Source: Streptomyces pyxinicus (GTDB lineage Bacteria > Actinomycetota > Actinomycetes > Streptomycetales > Streptomycetaceae). Taken from it: a stretch of 64,000 nt of DNA. Positions 38,339-47,181 of the stretch are shown in pieces. Made by a program: the position numbers and the translations under genes. Below the pieces are notes generated by a model, which did not search any database, was not told the origin of the DNA, and saw only the letters and a program-made list of their open reading frames with translations. Position 1 is the stretch's first letter, and each line of letters begins with the position of its first letter. Location of the stretch: positions 1-64,000 of the forward strand of contig NZ_JANUGP010000012.1 in NCBI RefSeq assembly GCF_024753135.1, given 5' to 3'.

Positions 38339-40675
38339 ATGCCACAGCGAACCCCACCGTCAGCCCGTGTCCCCTCCGGCCGTACCCCGTGGTCCGAGGC
38401 CCTTGTCCGTCGCGTCGTCGCCCGGCCCTGGCGGGTGGTGTGCGCGGCGGCCGTGACCGGACTGCTGTGTGTGCTCGCCGCCGTCGGCGGCACGGGCGCC
38501 TTCTCCAGCGGCGGCTACATCGCCTCCGGCACCGAAGCCGTCCGCGCCGAGGGCGAGTTGGCCCGCCGCTTCGACGCCCCTGTGCCCGACGTCGTCCTGT
38601 TGGCGCGCTTCCCGGGACCGGCCACCGGCCGGCCGGCCGCCGCGCTCGGGCGGGCCCTGACCCGTGAGGCGGCCGGCCGCCCCGGCGTGCGCGAGGCTCT
38701 GTCGTACTGGACGACGGGGCAGGAACGGCTGCTGTCCGGCGACCACCGCTCCGCACTGATCACCCTGGACCTGCGCGGTGACGAGAACCAGGCCGCGCGC
38801 ACCGCCGCCGCACTCGTCCCGCACCTCACCCGGCACCGGCCGGGGGTCGAGGTCAGCGCCACCGGGACGGCCTGGGTCATGGCCCAGGCCACCCAGCTCA
38901 GCCGGACCGAACTCCTCCGCGCCGAACTGATCGGCGCACCTCTGACGGCCCTGGTGCTGCTGCTCGCGTTCGGCTCGGTGGCCGCGGCCCTGCTGCCGGT
39001 GCTGATCGGCGCGCTGGCGGTGGCCGGGGCCTTCGCCGTGCTGCGGGTCGTACTGCTCTTCATGCCGGTGTCGGTGTTCGCGGCCAACGTGACCACGGCG
39101 CTGGGATTCGGACTGGCCGTGGACTACGCCCTGTTCGTCGTCACCCGGTACCGCGAGGAGCGCGGCACGCACGCCGACCCCGCCGAGTGCGTCGTGCTCG
39201 CCCTGCGCACGGTGGGGCGGTGCGTGCGCTACTCGGCGGCCACCGTCGTCCTGTGCCTGAGCACGCTGCTGCTGTTCCCGGTGGGATTCCTGCGGTCGCT
39301 CACGGTGGCCGGGGTGAGCGTGGTGGTGTGCGCCGCGCTGGCCACGGTCCTCGTGCTGCCCGCCCTGCTCGTGCTCCTGGGTGACCGCCTCGTGGGCGGC
39401 GACCTGTTCGCCCGGCTGCGGCGCGGTCCGGCCGACGGCTCGGCACTCTGGTCGCGGATCGCCCGTGCCGCCACCGCACGGCCCCTGTGGGCCGCCCTGG
39501 GAGCGGTCGTCCTCCTGGCGACCCTGGCACTGCCGTTCGCGCAGGTGCGGTTCGGCGCCACCGACGAGCGGGTGCTGCCCGCCGCCACCGAGTCGCACGC
39601 CACCGCACGGCGCGTCGAGGCGGAGTTCGACCTGCCCTGGAACCGCACGCTCGCCGTCGTCCTGCCCCATGTCGACGCGCTGGAGCAGGCGGACCGGCTC
39701 GACGCGTACGCGACCCGGGTGTCCGCGCTCGGCGACGTGCGGGAGGTCGTCACCGGAACCGGCACCTATCGCGAGGGGCGCCAGGTCGCACAGGCCGGCC
39801 CCGACTCGCTGCCGTTCGTCGCCGAGGGCGCCAGTTGGCTGGCCGTCCTGCCCGCGCACGGGCCGGCACACGACCGCGCCCTCGTGGAACGTCTGCGAGC
39901 GCTGCCCGCGCCGGGCGGCGGGGCCCGTGTCGCCGGGCGGCCCGCCCGGGTCCTCGACACCCAGGACGCCGTCCTCGGCGCCCTGCCCCTCGCGGGCACC
40001 CTGATCGTGGCCGGCGTGCTGCTCCTGCTCTTCCTGTTCACCGGCTCGGTCCTCATCCCGCTCAAGACGGTGCTGACCGGCGCGGTGAGCCTGGGGGCCT
40101 CGTTCGGGGCCATGGTGTGGGTGTTCCAGGAAGGTCATCTGCGGGGTCTGCTCGGGCACTTCACCGTCACCGGGGAGCTGGAGACGTCGGTGCCGGTGCT
40201 GATGTTCGCCGTGGCGTTCGCCCTGTCGGTCGACTACGAACTCTTCCTGGTCTCCCGGGTCGAGGAGGGGTACCGGCGGCACGGCGACCACCGCGCTGCC
40301 GTGCTCGGTGCGGTTTCCTCCACCGGTCGGGTGATCACCGCGGCGGCGGCTGTGGTCGCGGTGGCACTGCTCCCGCTGGCCGGTTCCGGCATCACCCTGC
40401 TCAAGCTCATGGGGTGTGGCCTGGCGCTGGCGGTCCTGGTCGACGCGACCGTGGTGCGCGGCGTCCTGGTCCCGGCCCTGCTGGTCCTCACCGGAACGGC
40501 CAACTGGTGGGCACCGCGCGGACTGGCACGGCTGCGCGGGCGGCTGGGCCTGGACACCTGGCACCGAGCCGTGGCCGCTCAGTCCCCAGGACCGGCACTG
40601 CCGGTACCGCACGCGTCGGCGCCCGAACGGGCGGACACCGCCGGGCAGACCTCCTCCGCTCCGCCGACCAGGTGA
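38339..40675 (+). CDS. MMPL/RND-family exporter
   Basis: A 778-residue membrane protein of the MMPL family: an N-terminal helix (VVCAAAVTGLLCVLAAV), an extracytoplasmic loop, a five-helix bundle (about 200-370), a second loop and a second bundle (about 555-730). FGLAVDYALFVVTRYREER and FALSVDYELFLVSRVEEGYRRHG are the paired RND proton-relay helices. Relatives export lipids and polyketides (mycobacterial MmpL proteins, ActII-3). The ATG at 38339 has AGAAGGGG upstream. It precedes the PfaA-like synthase by 148 bases on the same strand, so it probably exports that product. Confidence 0.88.
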   Translation: MPQRTPPSARVPSGRTPWSEALVRRVVARPWRVVCAAAVTGLLCVLAAVGGTGAFSSGGYIASGTEAVRAEGELARRFDAPVPDVVLLARFPGPATGRPAAALGRALTREAAGRPGVREALSYWTTGQERLLSGDHRSALITLDLRGDENQAARTAAALVPHLTRHRPGVEVSATGTAWVMAQATQLSRTELLRAELIGAPLTALVLLLAFGSVAAALLPVLIGALAVAGAFAVLRVVLLFMPVSVFAANVTTALGFGLAVDYALFVVTRYREERGTHADPAECVVLALRTVGRCVRYSAATVVLCLSTLLLFPVGFLRSLTVAGVSVVVCAALATVLVLPALLVLLGDRLVGGDLFARLRRGPADGSALWSRIARAATARPLWAALGAVVLLATLALPFAQVRFGATDERVLPAATESHATARRVEAEFDLPWNRTLAVVLPHVDALEQADRLDAYATRVSALGDVREVVTGTGTYREGRQVAQAGPDSLPFVAEGASWLAVLPAHGPAHDRALVERLRALPAPGGGARVAGRPARVLDTQDAVLGALPLAGTLIVAGVLLLLFLFTGSVLIPLKTVLTGAVSLGASFGAMVWVFQEGHLRGLLGHFTVTGELETSVPVLMFAVAFALSVDYELFLVSRVEEGYRRHGDHRAAVLGAVSSTGRVITAAAAVVAVALLPLAGSGITLLKLMGCGLALAVLVDATVVRGVLVPALLVLTGTANWWAPRGLARLRGRLGLDTWHRAVAAQSPGPALPVPHASAPERADTAGQTSSAPPTR

Positions 40676-40823
40676 TTTACGCCCGCACTCGCCGCCGCCG
40701 CGCGTACCCGGGACGCGAAGCCGTCGTTTAAGGCAGCGTCCCGGCTCGGCGGCCTCGTGCTGCGCCGCCTTCCCGCCCGGTCGCGTCCCCGCACCCCATG
40801 CCGTGAAGCGAGGTACACCGGTC

Positions 40824-43800
40824 ATGATCGAACCCGACCGCCGTATGGCACATGACCCGCTGGCCGTCATCGGCCTGGGCGGCATGTTCCCCGAAGCGGA
40901 CGACCTGCGGGGCTTCTGGCGCGCGGTGGTGGCCGGCCGTGACTGCACCGGCGAGGTACCCGCCGCCTGGTGGGACGTCGAGGAACACTACGACCCGGAC
41001 ATGTTCGCCCCCGACAAGGTCTACGCCCGGCGCGGCGGCTTCCTCGCCCCCCAGCGGTTCGACCCCCTCGCCTTCGGGATGCCGCCGCGCAGCGTGGACT
41101 CCGTAGGGCTGGTGCAACTGCTCAGCCTGCGCGTCGCGCAGGCCGCGCTGCGCGACGCCGCCCACGGACGCGACCGGTGGCACGATCCCGCCCGCACCGG
41201 GGTCGTCCTGGGCGTGTGCGGCGTCAACTCCACTCTCATCCCGCTCGCCGCCCGGCTGTGGGCGGGGCACGTGCGCGACATCGCACTGCGCCGCGGCCTG
41301 TCGCCGGCTGACACCGACGCGCTCGTCGGCGACTTCCTGGGGTCCCTGCCCGAGTGGACCGAGGACTCCTTCCCCGGCACCCTCGGCAACATCGTCTCCG
41401 GCCGCATCGCCAACCGCTTCGACCTGGGCGCGGTCAACCACACCGTGGACGCCGCCTGCGCCTCCTCCCTGGCCGCCGTCCGCGCCGCCGCCGACGAACT
41501 CCTCTCCCGCCGCGCCGATGTGATGATCACCGGCGGCGCCGACGCCGACAACGGCCTGCTGACCTTCATGTGCTTCAGCAAGACCCCGGCGCTGTCCCCG
41601 AGCAGCCGGGTGCGCCCCTTCGACGCCGACAGCGACGGCACCCTCCTCGGCGAAGGCCTGGGCATGCTGGTCCTGAAGCGGCTCGCCGACGCCGAACGCG
41701 ACGGTGACCGCGTCTATGCCGTCCTGCGCGGCCTGGGCAGTTCCAGCGACGGACGCGCCAAAAGCATCTACGCCCCTTGCGGCCAGGGCCAGTTGCGAGC
41801 CCTGCGCGCCGCCTACGACGACGCCGGCTGCCCCCCGCACAGCGTCGGCCTCATCGAGGCCCACGGCACCGGCACTCCCGCCGGGGACAGCGTGGAGATC
41901 GAGGCGCTCGACTCCCTCGTGTCGTCCGGCGCGCGCCCCGCCAGCGTCGCGGTCGGCAGCGTCAAGTCCCAGGTCGGGCACACCAAAGCGGCGGCGGGCG
42001 CGGCCGGTCTCATCAAGGCGGTACTCGCCCTGCACCACAAGGTGCTGCCGCCCACCATCGGCGTCACGGCCCCCGCCCCTGCCCTGACCCGCGCGGGCAC
42101 CCCCCTCTACCTCAGCACCCGCACCCGGCCCTGGATCCGCGACCCCGAACGGCCCGTCCGCCGGGCCGGTGTCTCCGCGTTCGGCTTCGGCGGCGTCAAC
42201 TACCACGCCGTACTGGAGGAACACCTGCCCGACGGTGCCCCGCCGGTTCCCCGGGCCGCCCACGAGCTGCCGGCCGCCCACCTGTGGCACGCCGCCACCC
42301 CGGAACTCCTGCTCGCCAAGCTGACGTCCGGCGCACCGGCGGACCCGGCACCCGCACCCGCCGGGCACGCCCGGATCGGCTTCGTCTGCCCCCCGGGCGA
42401 CCGCTACGGCGACCTGCTCGACTCGGCCGTACGGCACCTGCGCGCCGAACCCGGACAGGAGGAGTGGGAGCACCCCGACGGAATCCACTACCGGCGCCAC
42501 GCGCTCGCCGGCGAGGTCCGCGCCGCCGCCCTGTTCGCCGGGCAGGGCAGCCAGTACGTCGGCATGGGCGCCGCCGCGGCCCTCGCCGTGCCCGCGGTGC
42601 GCCGTGCCTTCGACGACGCCAACGCCCTCTGTGACGGTGGCGACACCCTCGCGGACGCCGTCTTCCCGCCGCCCAAGGCCGAACGCGAGCGGGCCGCCGA
42701 GGACCGCCTGCGTCGCCCCGACCACGCCCAATTGGGGGTCGGGGCACTGTCCTTGGGACAGTGGGACTTCCTGTCGGAGCTGGGGTTCGCCCCGTGCGCC
42801 GTCCTCGGCCACAGCTACGGCGAGGTCACAGCCCTGCACGCCGCGGGCGTGCTCGACCGCGCCGGATTCCTCACCCTCACCCGCGCGCGCGGCACCGCCC
42901 TGGCCGCGACCGCGGCCGAGGGCGGCGACGCCGGTGCCATGGCCGCCGTCCACGCCGGCCCGCAGCGGGTACGGGACCTGCTCGACAGCCATCCCGAGGT
43001 GCGGATGGCCAACGCCAACGCGCCCGACGAGCAGGTGGTGGCCGGACCGGCGCCCGCCGTCGAGGCGTTCCTGGACGTCTGCCGTACGGCCGGCGTCGCG
43101 GCGCTGCGCCTGCCGGTGGCCGCCGCCTTCCACACCCCGCTCGTCGCCCACGCCCGGGCGCCCTTCGCCGCCGCCTGCGCCACGACTCCGTTCGCCGCTC
43201 CCGCCATTGCCGTCCACGCCGGTGCCGAGGGGGCGCGCTACGGCAGGGGGGCCGACGCCGACCGCGCGACCCTGGTGGACCAGCTCACCGCACCCGTCGA
43301 CTTCGCGGGCCGCCTGCGGGAGCTGCACGACGACGGCGTCACCGTGTTCGTGGAGTTCGGGCCCCGGAACATCCTCGCCGGACTGGTCAGGCGTACGCTC
43401 GCCGGGCGGCCCGTGCGAGTCGTCTCCTGCGACACGGCCGACCGCGCCGGCGACTCGGCGGCGGCCCTGAAGTCGGCGGCCCTGCGCCTGGCCGTGCTCG
43501 GCCTGCCCCTGACCGGCATCAACCGCTACGACGCGCCGCCGCCCCCGGCTCCTGACCCCGTGTCCACGGTGACCCGCACCCTGCACGGCCCCAACTTCGC
43601 CTTCCAGGACCGCCAGGAAGCCGCCCGCGCGGCACTGCCCTCCCCGGCACCCCCGGCCTCGGGCCCCGCTCCGGCTCCGGCGGCGGTGTCAGCCAGGCCG
43701 TCCCCACGGCAGCCGGCACCCGGCGTCCACGCCACGCTCGCGGAGGCGGCAGCGGCGCATCTCGACGCCCATGTCCGGTACCTCGACAGCCAGTTGCACA

Positions 43801-46800
43801 CCGCCCAGGAGCTGACCCGGCTGCTGGACACCGCAACCCACGGGGGCGGCGACGCCGCGCCGCTCTTCGAGGCCGTCCAGGCCCTCACCCAGCACGGCCT
43901 GGCCATGGGCGAGGCCCACACCCGGGCGGGCGAGGTGGTCACCACCCTGCTCACGCCGACCGCCGCCGGCACCGCGGCCCCGCACGTCAGCCCGGCCGAA
44001 CCGGAAACCGCAGCGGAAGCCGGGTACGAGCACTTCTCCGACAGGGCATCGGAGCATCCCCACGCCGCCGTCCCGGCGGGCCGCAAACCGGCCGACGGCG
44101 ACCGCGGCGACTCCGGCGACCGCTGGGGGGCCGTACGCTCCCTGCGCGACGGCACCGGAGCGGAGAATCCCTCGGCCGCTCACACGCCCACCGGCCTGGA
44201 GGACCTGGCCCCGGCCGAGGTCGAACGAGCCTTCCTGGAGATCATCGCCGAACGCACCGGCTACGACGCACACCAGCTCGAACCCGACCTGTACATCCAG
44301 GAAGACCTCGGCATCGACTCACTCAAGCAGGTCGAGATCGCCTCCGCGATCTGGCAGCGCTACCCCGTCATCAGCCGAGAGCAACTGTTCGAGTTCAGCT
44401 CGGCGCGCACGGTCGGCGAAATGAGCCAGAAGTTCCGTTCGATCCTGGCCGACAAGGGGACCAGCGCCATCACCTGGGGCGTCGGGCCGGAGGACAGCGG
44501 CCCGCCCCCCGTCGCACGCACCTACGTCACCCTGCGCCGGCTGCCCGCGCCCGACACCTGCGACACCCTCTTCCCCGCCGACCGCCGGGCCCTGCTCGTC
44601 GACGACGGCGGGTCCCTCGCGGCAACGCTCGGCGACGCGCTGCGCACCTCCGGCTGGCAGGTACGCCACCTCGGCCTGCCCGGCACCGCGCCCCGGGACG
44701 GCCGACACGTGCTGGCCGACTGGAGCGAAGCGGCCCTCACCGCCGGGCTGGGCGCCGTCACCGCCCCGGACGGCCCGCCGCACCTGGTCCTCCAGCCGGT
44801 CGACCGAGACGCGGACGCCGACCCGGACATCCTCGTGGCGCGGCTCCAGCACAGTGTCCTGCTCGCCAAGCACACCTGCCCGGGCCTGGAGGAGAGCGCC
44901 CGCACCGGAAGCCGGGCCGCGTTCCTCACCGTCACCCGGCTCGACGGCGCCCTGGGACACCGCGGTTCCGGAGGCGACCCGATCGCCGCGCTCGCCGGCG
45001 GACTGGCCGGACTGGTCAAGACCGTGGCGCTGGAGGCGCCCACGCTGTTCTGCCGCGCCCTCGACCTCGACCCCGCCCTCAGCGGCCCGGAGGCCGCCGG
45101 CACCTTCCTCGCGGAGCTGGCCGACACCGCGACCGACGTACGGGAGGCCGGCCACGACCGGTCCGGCCGCCGTACCACGGCACTCGCCGCCGAACCGGAC
45201 GCGAGCGTCCTGCCGCAGGACCCCGCCACCCCCGGTCTGAGCGAGGACGATGTCCTGCTCGTGTCCGGCGGCGCCTCCGGCATCACCGCCTGGTGCGTCC
45301 GAGCCCTCGCCCGGGCCCACCGCTGCGGATTCGTCCTCCTGGGCCGCACTCCCCTGCCGTCCGCGTGGCAGGGGACTCCGCACGGTCCGGACGCGCGCGC
45401 GACGGAGATCACCCAGCTCCTCGCCGAGCTGCGCGCCGACGGCGTCACCGTCGACTACGTCAGCGCCGACCTCCTGGAGCCCGGCGCCGCCGCGAAGGCT
45501 CTCGCCCCACACGTCCCGCGCATCACCGGCATCGTCCACGCGGCCGGTGTCCTCGGTGACAAGCCGCTGCGCGAAAAGACACCGGATGCCGTGGCACGCG
45601 TCGTGAGCACCAAACTCACCGGCCTGCACCAGCTGATGGGCTTGCTCGACCAAGACCGGCTACGCCATCTGATGGTCTTCTCCTCGATCACCGGCTACTG
45701 GGGCAACATCCGCCAGTCCGACTACGCGCTGGCCAACGAGTCCCTGGTCCGCTACGCCTGCGCGGTCAAGGCCGCCCGGCCCGCCACCCGGGTCACCTCG
45801 CTGGTCTGGGGCCCCTGGGACGGCGGGATGGCCACCCCCGTGGCCGAGCTGTTCCGCAGCCAGGGCGTACCCGTCCTCACGCGCACGGAGGGCTGCGCCC
45901 AGCTGCTGGATCTCACCCGGACGGCTTCCGCCGCGGACGCCGTCGCGGTGATCGGCCCCACCACCGCCCCGGTCCGGCGCACCGACCGTCTCCCGGACAC
46001 CGTCCGCGCCACCCGTTGCCTGCGCGGCACGCGCGACGAATCCGTCCTGCGCGACCACAGCTTCAGCGGTGTCCCGCTGCTGCCCCTGACCGCCGCCGTC
46101 GGCTGGGGCCTGAACGTCCTCGAACGGGCCCTCGGCGGCCACACCCGCATCCATACCTGTCACGACTTCCGGGTGCGCCGCGGCCTCTTCTTCGACGGCA
46201 GCCAGCCCGACCTGGTCACCGCGGTCGCCGTACGGAACCAACACGGCACCGGCGCCCACCTCACCATCGAGGCCGCCGACGGGCCGCCGCGCCTCTTCTA
46301 CGAGGCCGACTACACCTGGAGCACCGAACCCCCGGCACCACCGGTTCCCCTCACACTTCCCGCGAGCCGCCTCGGGGGGCCGCCCCACCCGGCCTACGAG
46401 GAGGGCTTCCTCTTCCACGGCCGCGCCCTCACCGGTCTGCGCGACGTCCTGTCCGAGACCCACGACCGGCTCGTCCTCGGCGCCCGGATGCCGGCCCCCG
46501 CCCTGTCCGCCGGTGCCTTCGCCACCCCGCTGTACGACCCCGGTCTGAGCGACCTGCTGCTCCAAGCCGCGGCACTGCTGGTGCGCTCCCACCACCAGCG
46601 GGCCTGCGCCCCGCTCAGCGTCCGCAGCGTGGAACTGTTCGCCCCGCTGCCCGACGACGCGCCCTTCCTGGTCGTCGCCGAACTGGAGGGCACCACCCCG
46701 GTGGACGCCCACTGCACCGTGACGGCCTGCGCCCCGGGCGGCGAGGTCCTCCAGCGCTGGAGCGGTGTGACCCTCGTCAACCTCACCCCGGACGAGATGC

Positions 46801-46934
46801 TGTCCCGCCTGCGCGCGAGCACCACGCCGGCGGCTCCGACATCGCCGTCCTCGGCCGCCCGCCCGGTACAGGCCGCCGCGCCGACGCCCCCCAGCACCGG
46901 CCCCACCACCCCGGAAGGTGCCCTCCGTGTCTGA
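40824..46934 (+). CDS. PfaA-like iterative type I polyketide/polyunsaturated lipid synthase (KS-AT-ACP-KR-DH)
   Basis: A 2036-residue synthase. KS about 10-470: nucleophile Cys in VDAACASSLA, then EAHGTGTPAGD and KSQVGHTKAAAG. AT about 560-880 with GHSYGEVTALHAAGVL and AAFHTPLV. A flexible linker is followed by one ACP near 1135-1215 (DLGIDSLKQVEIAS). KR about 1470-1720 (LLVSGGASGITAWCVRALARA; SDYALANESLVRYA). DH about 1740-2000 (LRDHSFSGVPLLPLTAAVGWG). The KS N-terminus is of the PfaA/HglE type, not modular PKS. PUFA synthases carry several tandem ACPs; here only one is visible. Reduction is completed by the PfaD-like enzyme at 47178. The product is unknown. Confidence 0.88.
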   Translation: MIEPDRRMAHDPLAVIGLGGMFPEADDLRGFWRAVVAGRDCTGEVPAAWWDVEEHYDPDMFAPDKVYARRGGFLAPQRFDPLAFGMPPRSVDSVGLVQLLSLRVAQAALRDAAHGRDRWHDPARTGVVLGVCGVNSTLIPLAARLWAGHVRDIALRRGLSPADTDALVGDFLGSLPEWTEDSFPGTLGNIVSGRIANRFDLGAVNHTVDAACASSLAAVRAAADELLSRRADVMITGGADADNGLLTFMCFSKTPALSPSSRVRPFDADSDGTLLGEGLGMLVLKRLADAERDGDRVYAVLRGLGSSSDGRAKSIYAPCGQGQLRALRAAYDDAGCPPHSVGLIEAHGTGTPAGDSVEIEALDSLVSSGARPASVAVGSVKSQVGHTKAAAGAAGLIKAVLALHHKVLPPTIGVTAPAPALTRAGTPLYLSTRTRPWIRDPERPVRRAGVSAFGFGGVNYHAVLEEHLPDGAPPVPRAAHELPAAHLWHAATPELLLAKLTSGAPADPAPAPAGHARIGFVCPPGDRYGDLLDSAVRHLRAEPGQEEWEHPDGIHYRRHALAGEVRAAALFAGQGSQYVGMGAAAALAVPAVRRAFDDANALCDGGDTLADAVFPPPKAERERAAEDRLRRPDHAQLGVGALSLGQWDFLSELGFAPCAVLGHSYGEVTALHAAGVLDRAGFLTLTRARGTALAATAAEGGDAGAMAAVHAGPQRVRDLLDSHPEVRMANANAPDEQVVAGPAPAVEAFLDVCRTAGVAALRLPVAAAFHTPLVAHARAPFAAACATTPFAAPAIAVHAGAEGARYGRGADADRATLVDQLTAPVDFAGRLRELHDDGVTVFVEFGPRNILAGLVRRTLAGRPVRVVSCDTADRAGDSAAALKSAALRLAVLGLPLTGINRYDAPPPPAPDPVSTVTRTLHGPNFAFQDRQEAARAALPSPAPPASGPAPAPAAVSARPSPRQPAPGVHATLAEAAAAHLDAHVRYLDSQLHTAQELTRLLDTATHGGGDAAPLFEAVQALTQHGLAMGEAHTRAGEVVTTLLTPTAAGTAAPHVSPAEPETAAEAGYEHFSDRASEHPHAAVPAGRKPADGDRGDSGDRWGAVRSLRDGTGAENPSAAHTPTGLEDLAPAEVERAFLEIIAERTGYDAHQLEPDLYIQEDLGIDSLKQVEIASAIWQRYPVISREQLFEFSSARTVGEMSQKFRSILADKGTSAITWGVGPEDSGPPPVARTYVTLRRLPAPDTCDTLFPADRRALLVDDGGSLAATLGDALRTSGWQVRHLGLPGTAPRDGRHVLADWSEAALTAGLGAVTAPDGPPHLVLQPVDRDADADPDILVARLQHSVLLAKHTCPGLEESARTGSRAAFLTVTRLDGALGHRGSGGDPIAALAGGLAGLVKTVALEAPTLFCRALDLDPALSGPEAAGTFLAELADTATDVREAGHDRSGRRTTALAAEPDASVLPQDPATPGLSEDDVLLVSGGASGITAWCVRALARAHRCGFVLLGRTPLPSAWQGTPHGPDARATEITQLLAELRADGVTVDYVSADLLEPGAAAKALAPHVPRITGIVHAAGVLGDKPLREKTPDAVARVVSTKLTGLHQLMGLLDQDRLRHLMVFSSITGYWGNIRQSDYALANESLVRYACAVKAARPATRVTSLVWGPWDGGMATPVAELFRSQGVPVLTRTEGCAQLLDLTRTASAADAVAVIGPTTAPVRRTDRLPDTVRATRCLRGTRDESVLRDHSFSGVPLLPLTAAVGWGLNVLERALGGHTRIHTCHDFRVRRGLFFDGSQPDLVTAVAVRNQHGTGAHLTIEAADGPPRLFYEADYTWSTEPPAPPVPLTLPASRLGGPPHPAYEEGFLFHGRALTGLRDVLSETHDRLVLGARMPAPALSAGAFATPLYDPGLSDLLLQAAALLVRSHHQRACAPLSVRSVELFAPLPDDAPFLVVAELEGTTPVDAHCTVTACAPGGEVLQRWSGVTLVNLTPDEMLSRLRASTTPAAPTSPSSAARPVQAAAPTPPSTGPTTPEGALRV

Positions 46935-47181
46935 ACTGGCCTTCGACGGCACCCCGCTGCACACCCTGCTCGCCGAGGACACCGCACCGACGAGCACCGC
47001 CGCTCCCGCACCCGGCGCACCTGCCCTGATCACGGCAACCGGCACGCCCCGCGCCTCCGCCCTCCTGCTCACCGAGCAGATCCAGCGGGCCCACGCGGCC
47101 GTGCTGGCCGCCCACCACGCCATCGCCCGCCACCAGGTACGCCTGGCGGGAGAAGGCACCGGCACCGGACACGCCCGGTGA
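46927..47181 (+). CDS. small helical protein between synthase and enoyl reductase
   Basis: An 84-residue protein: a short N-terminal segment (SELAFDGTPLHTLLAED), a Pro/Ala/Thr linker, and a C-terminal amphipathic helix (LLLTEQIQRAHAAVLAAHHAIARHQVRL). The GTG at 46927 lies inside the synthase 3' end (8-base overlap) with GGAAGG upstream, and its stop overlaps the GTG of the next gene, so it is made in step with both. It may dock the reductase onto the synthase; this is inference from position and shape. No family recognised. Confidence 0.6.
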   Translation: MSELAFDGTPLHTLLAEDTAPTSTAAPAPGAPALITATGTPRASALLLTEQIQRAHAAVLAAHHAIARHQVRLAGEGTGTGHAR

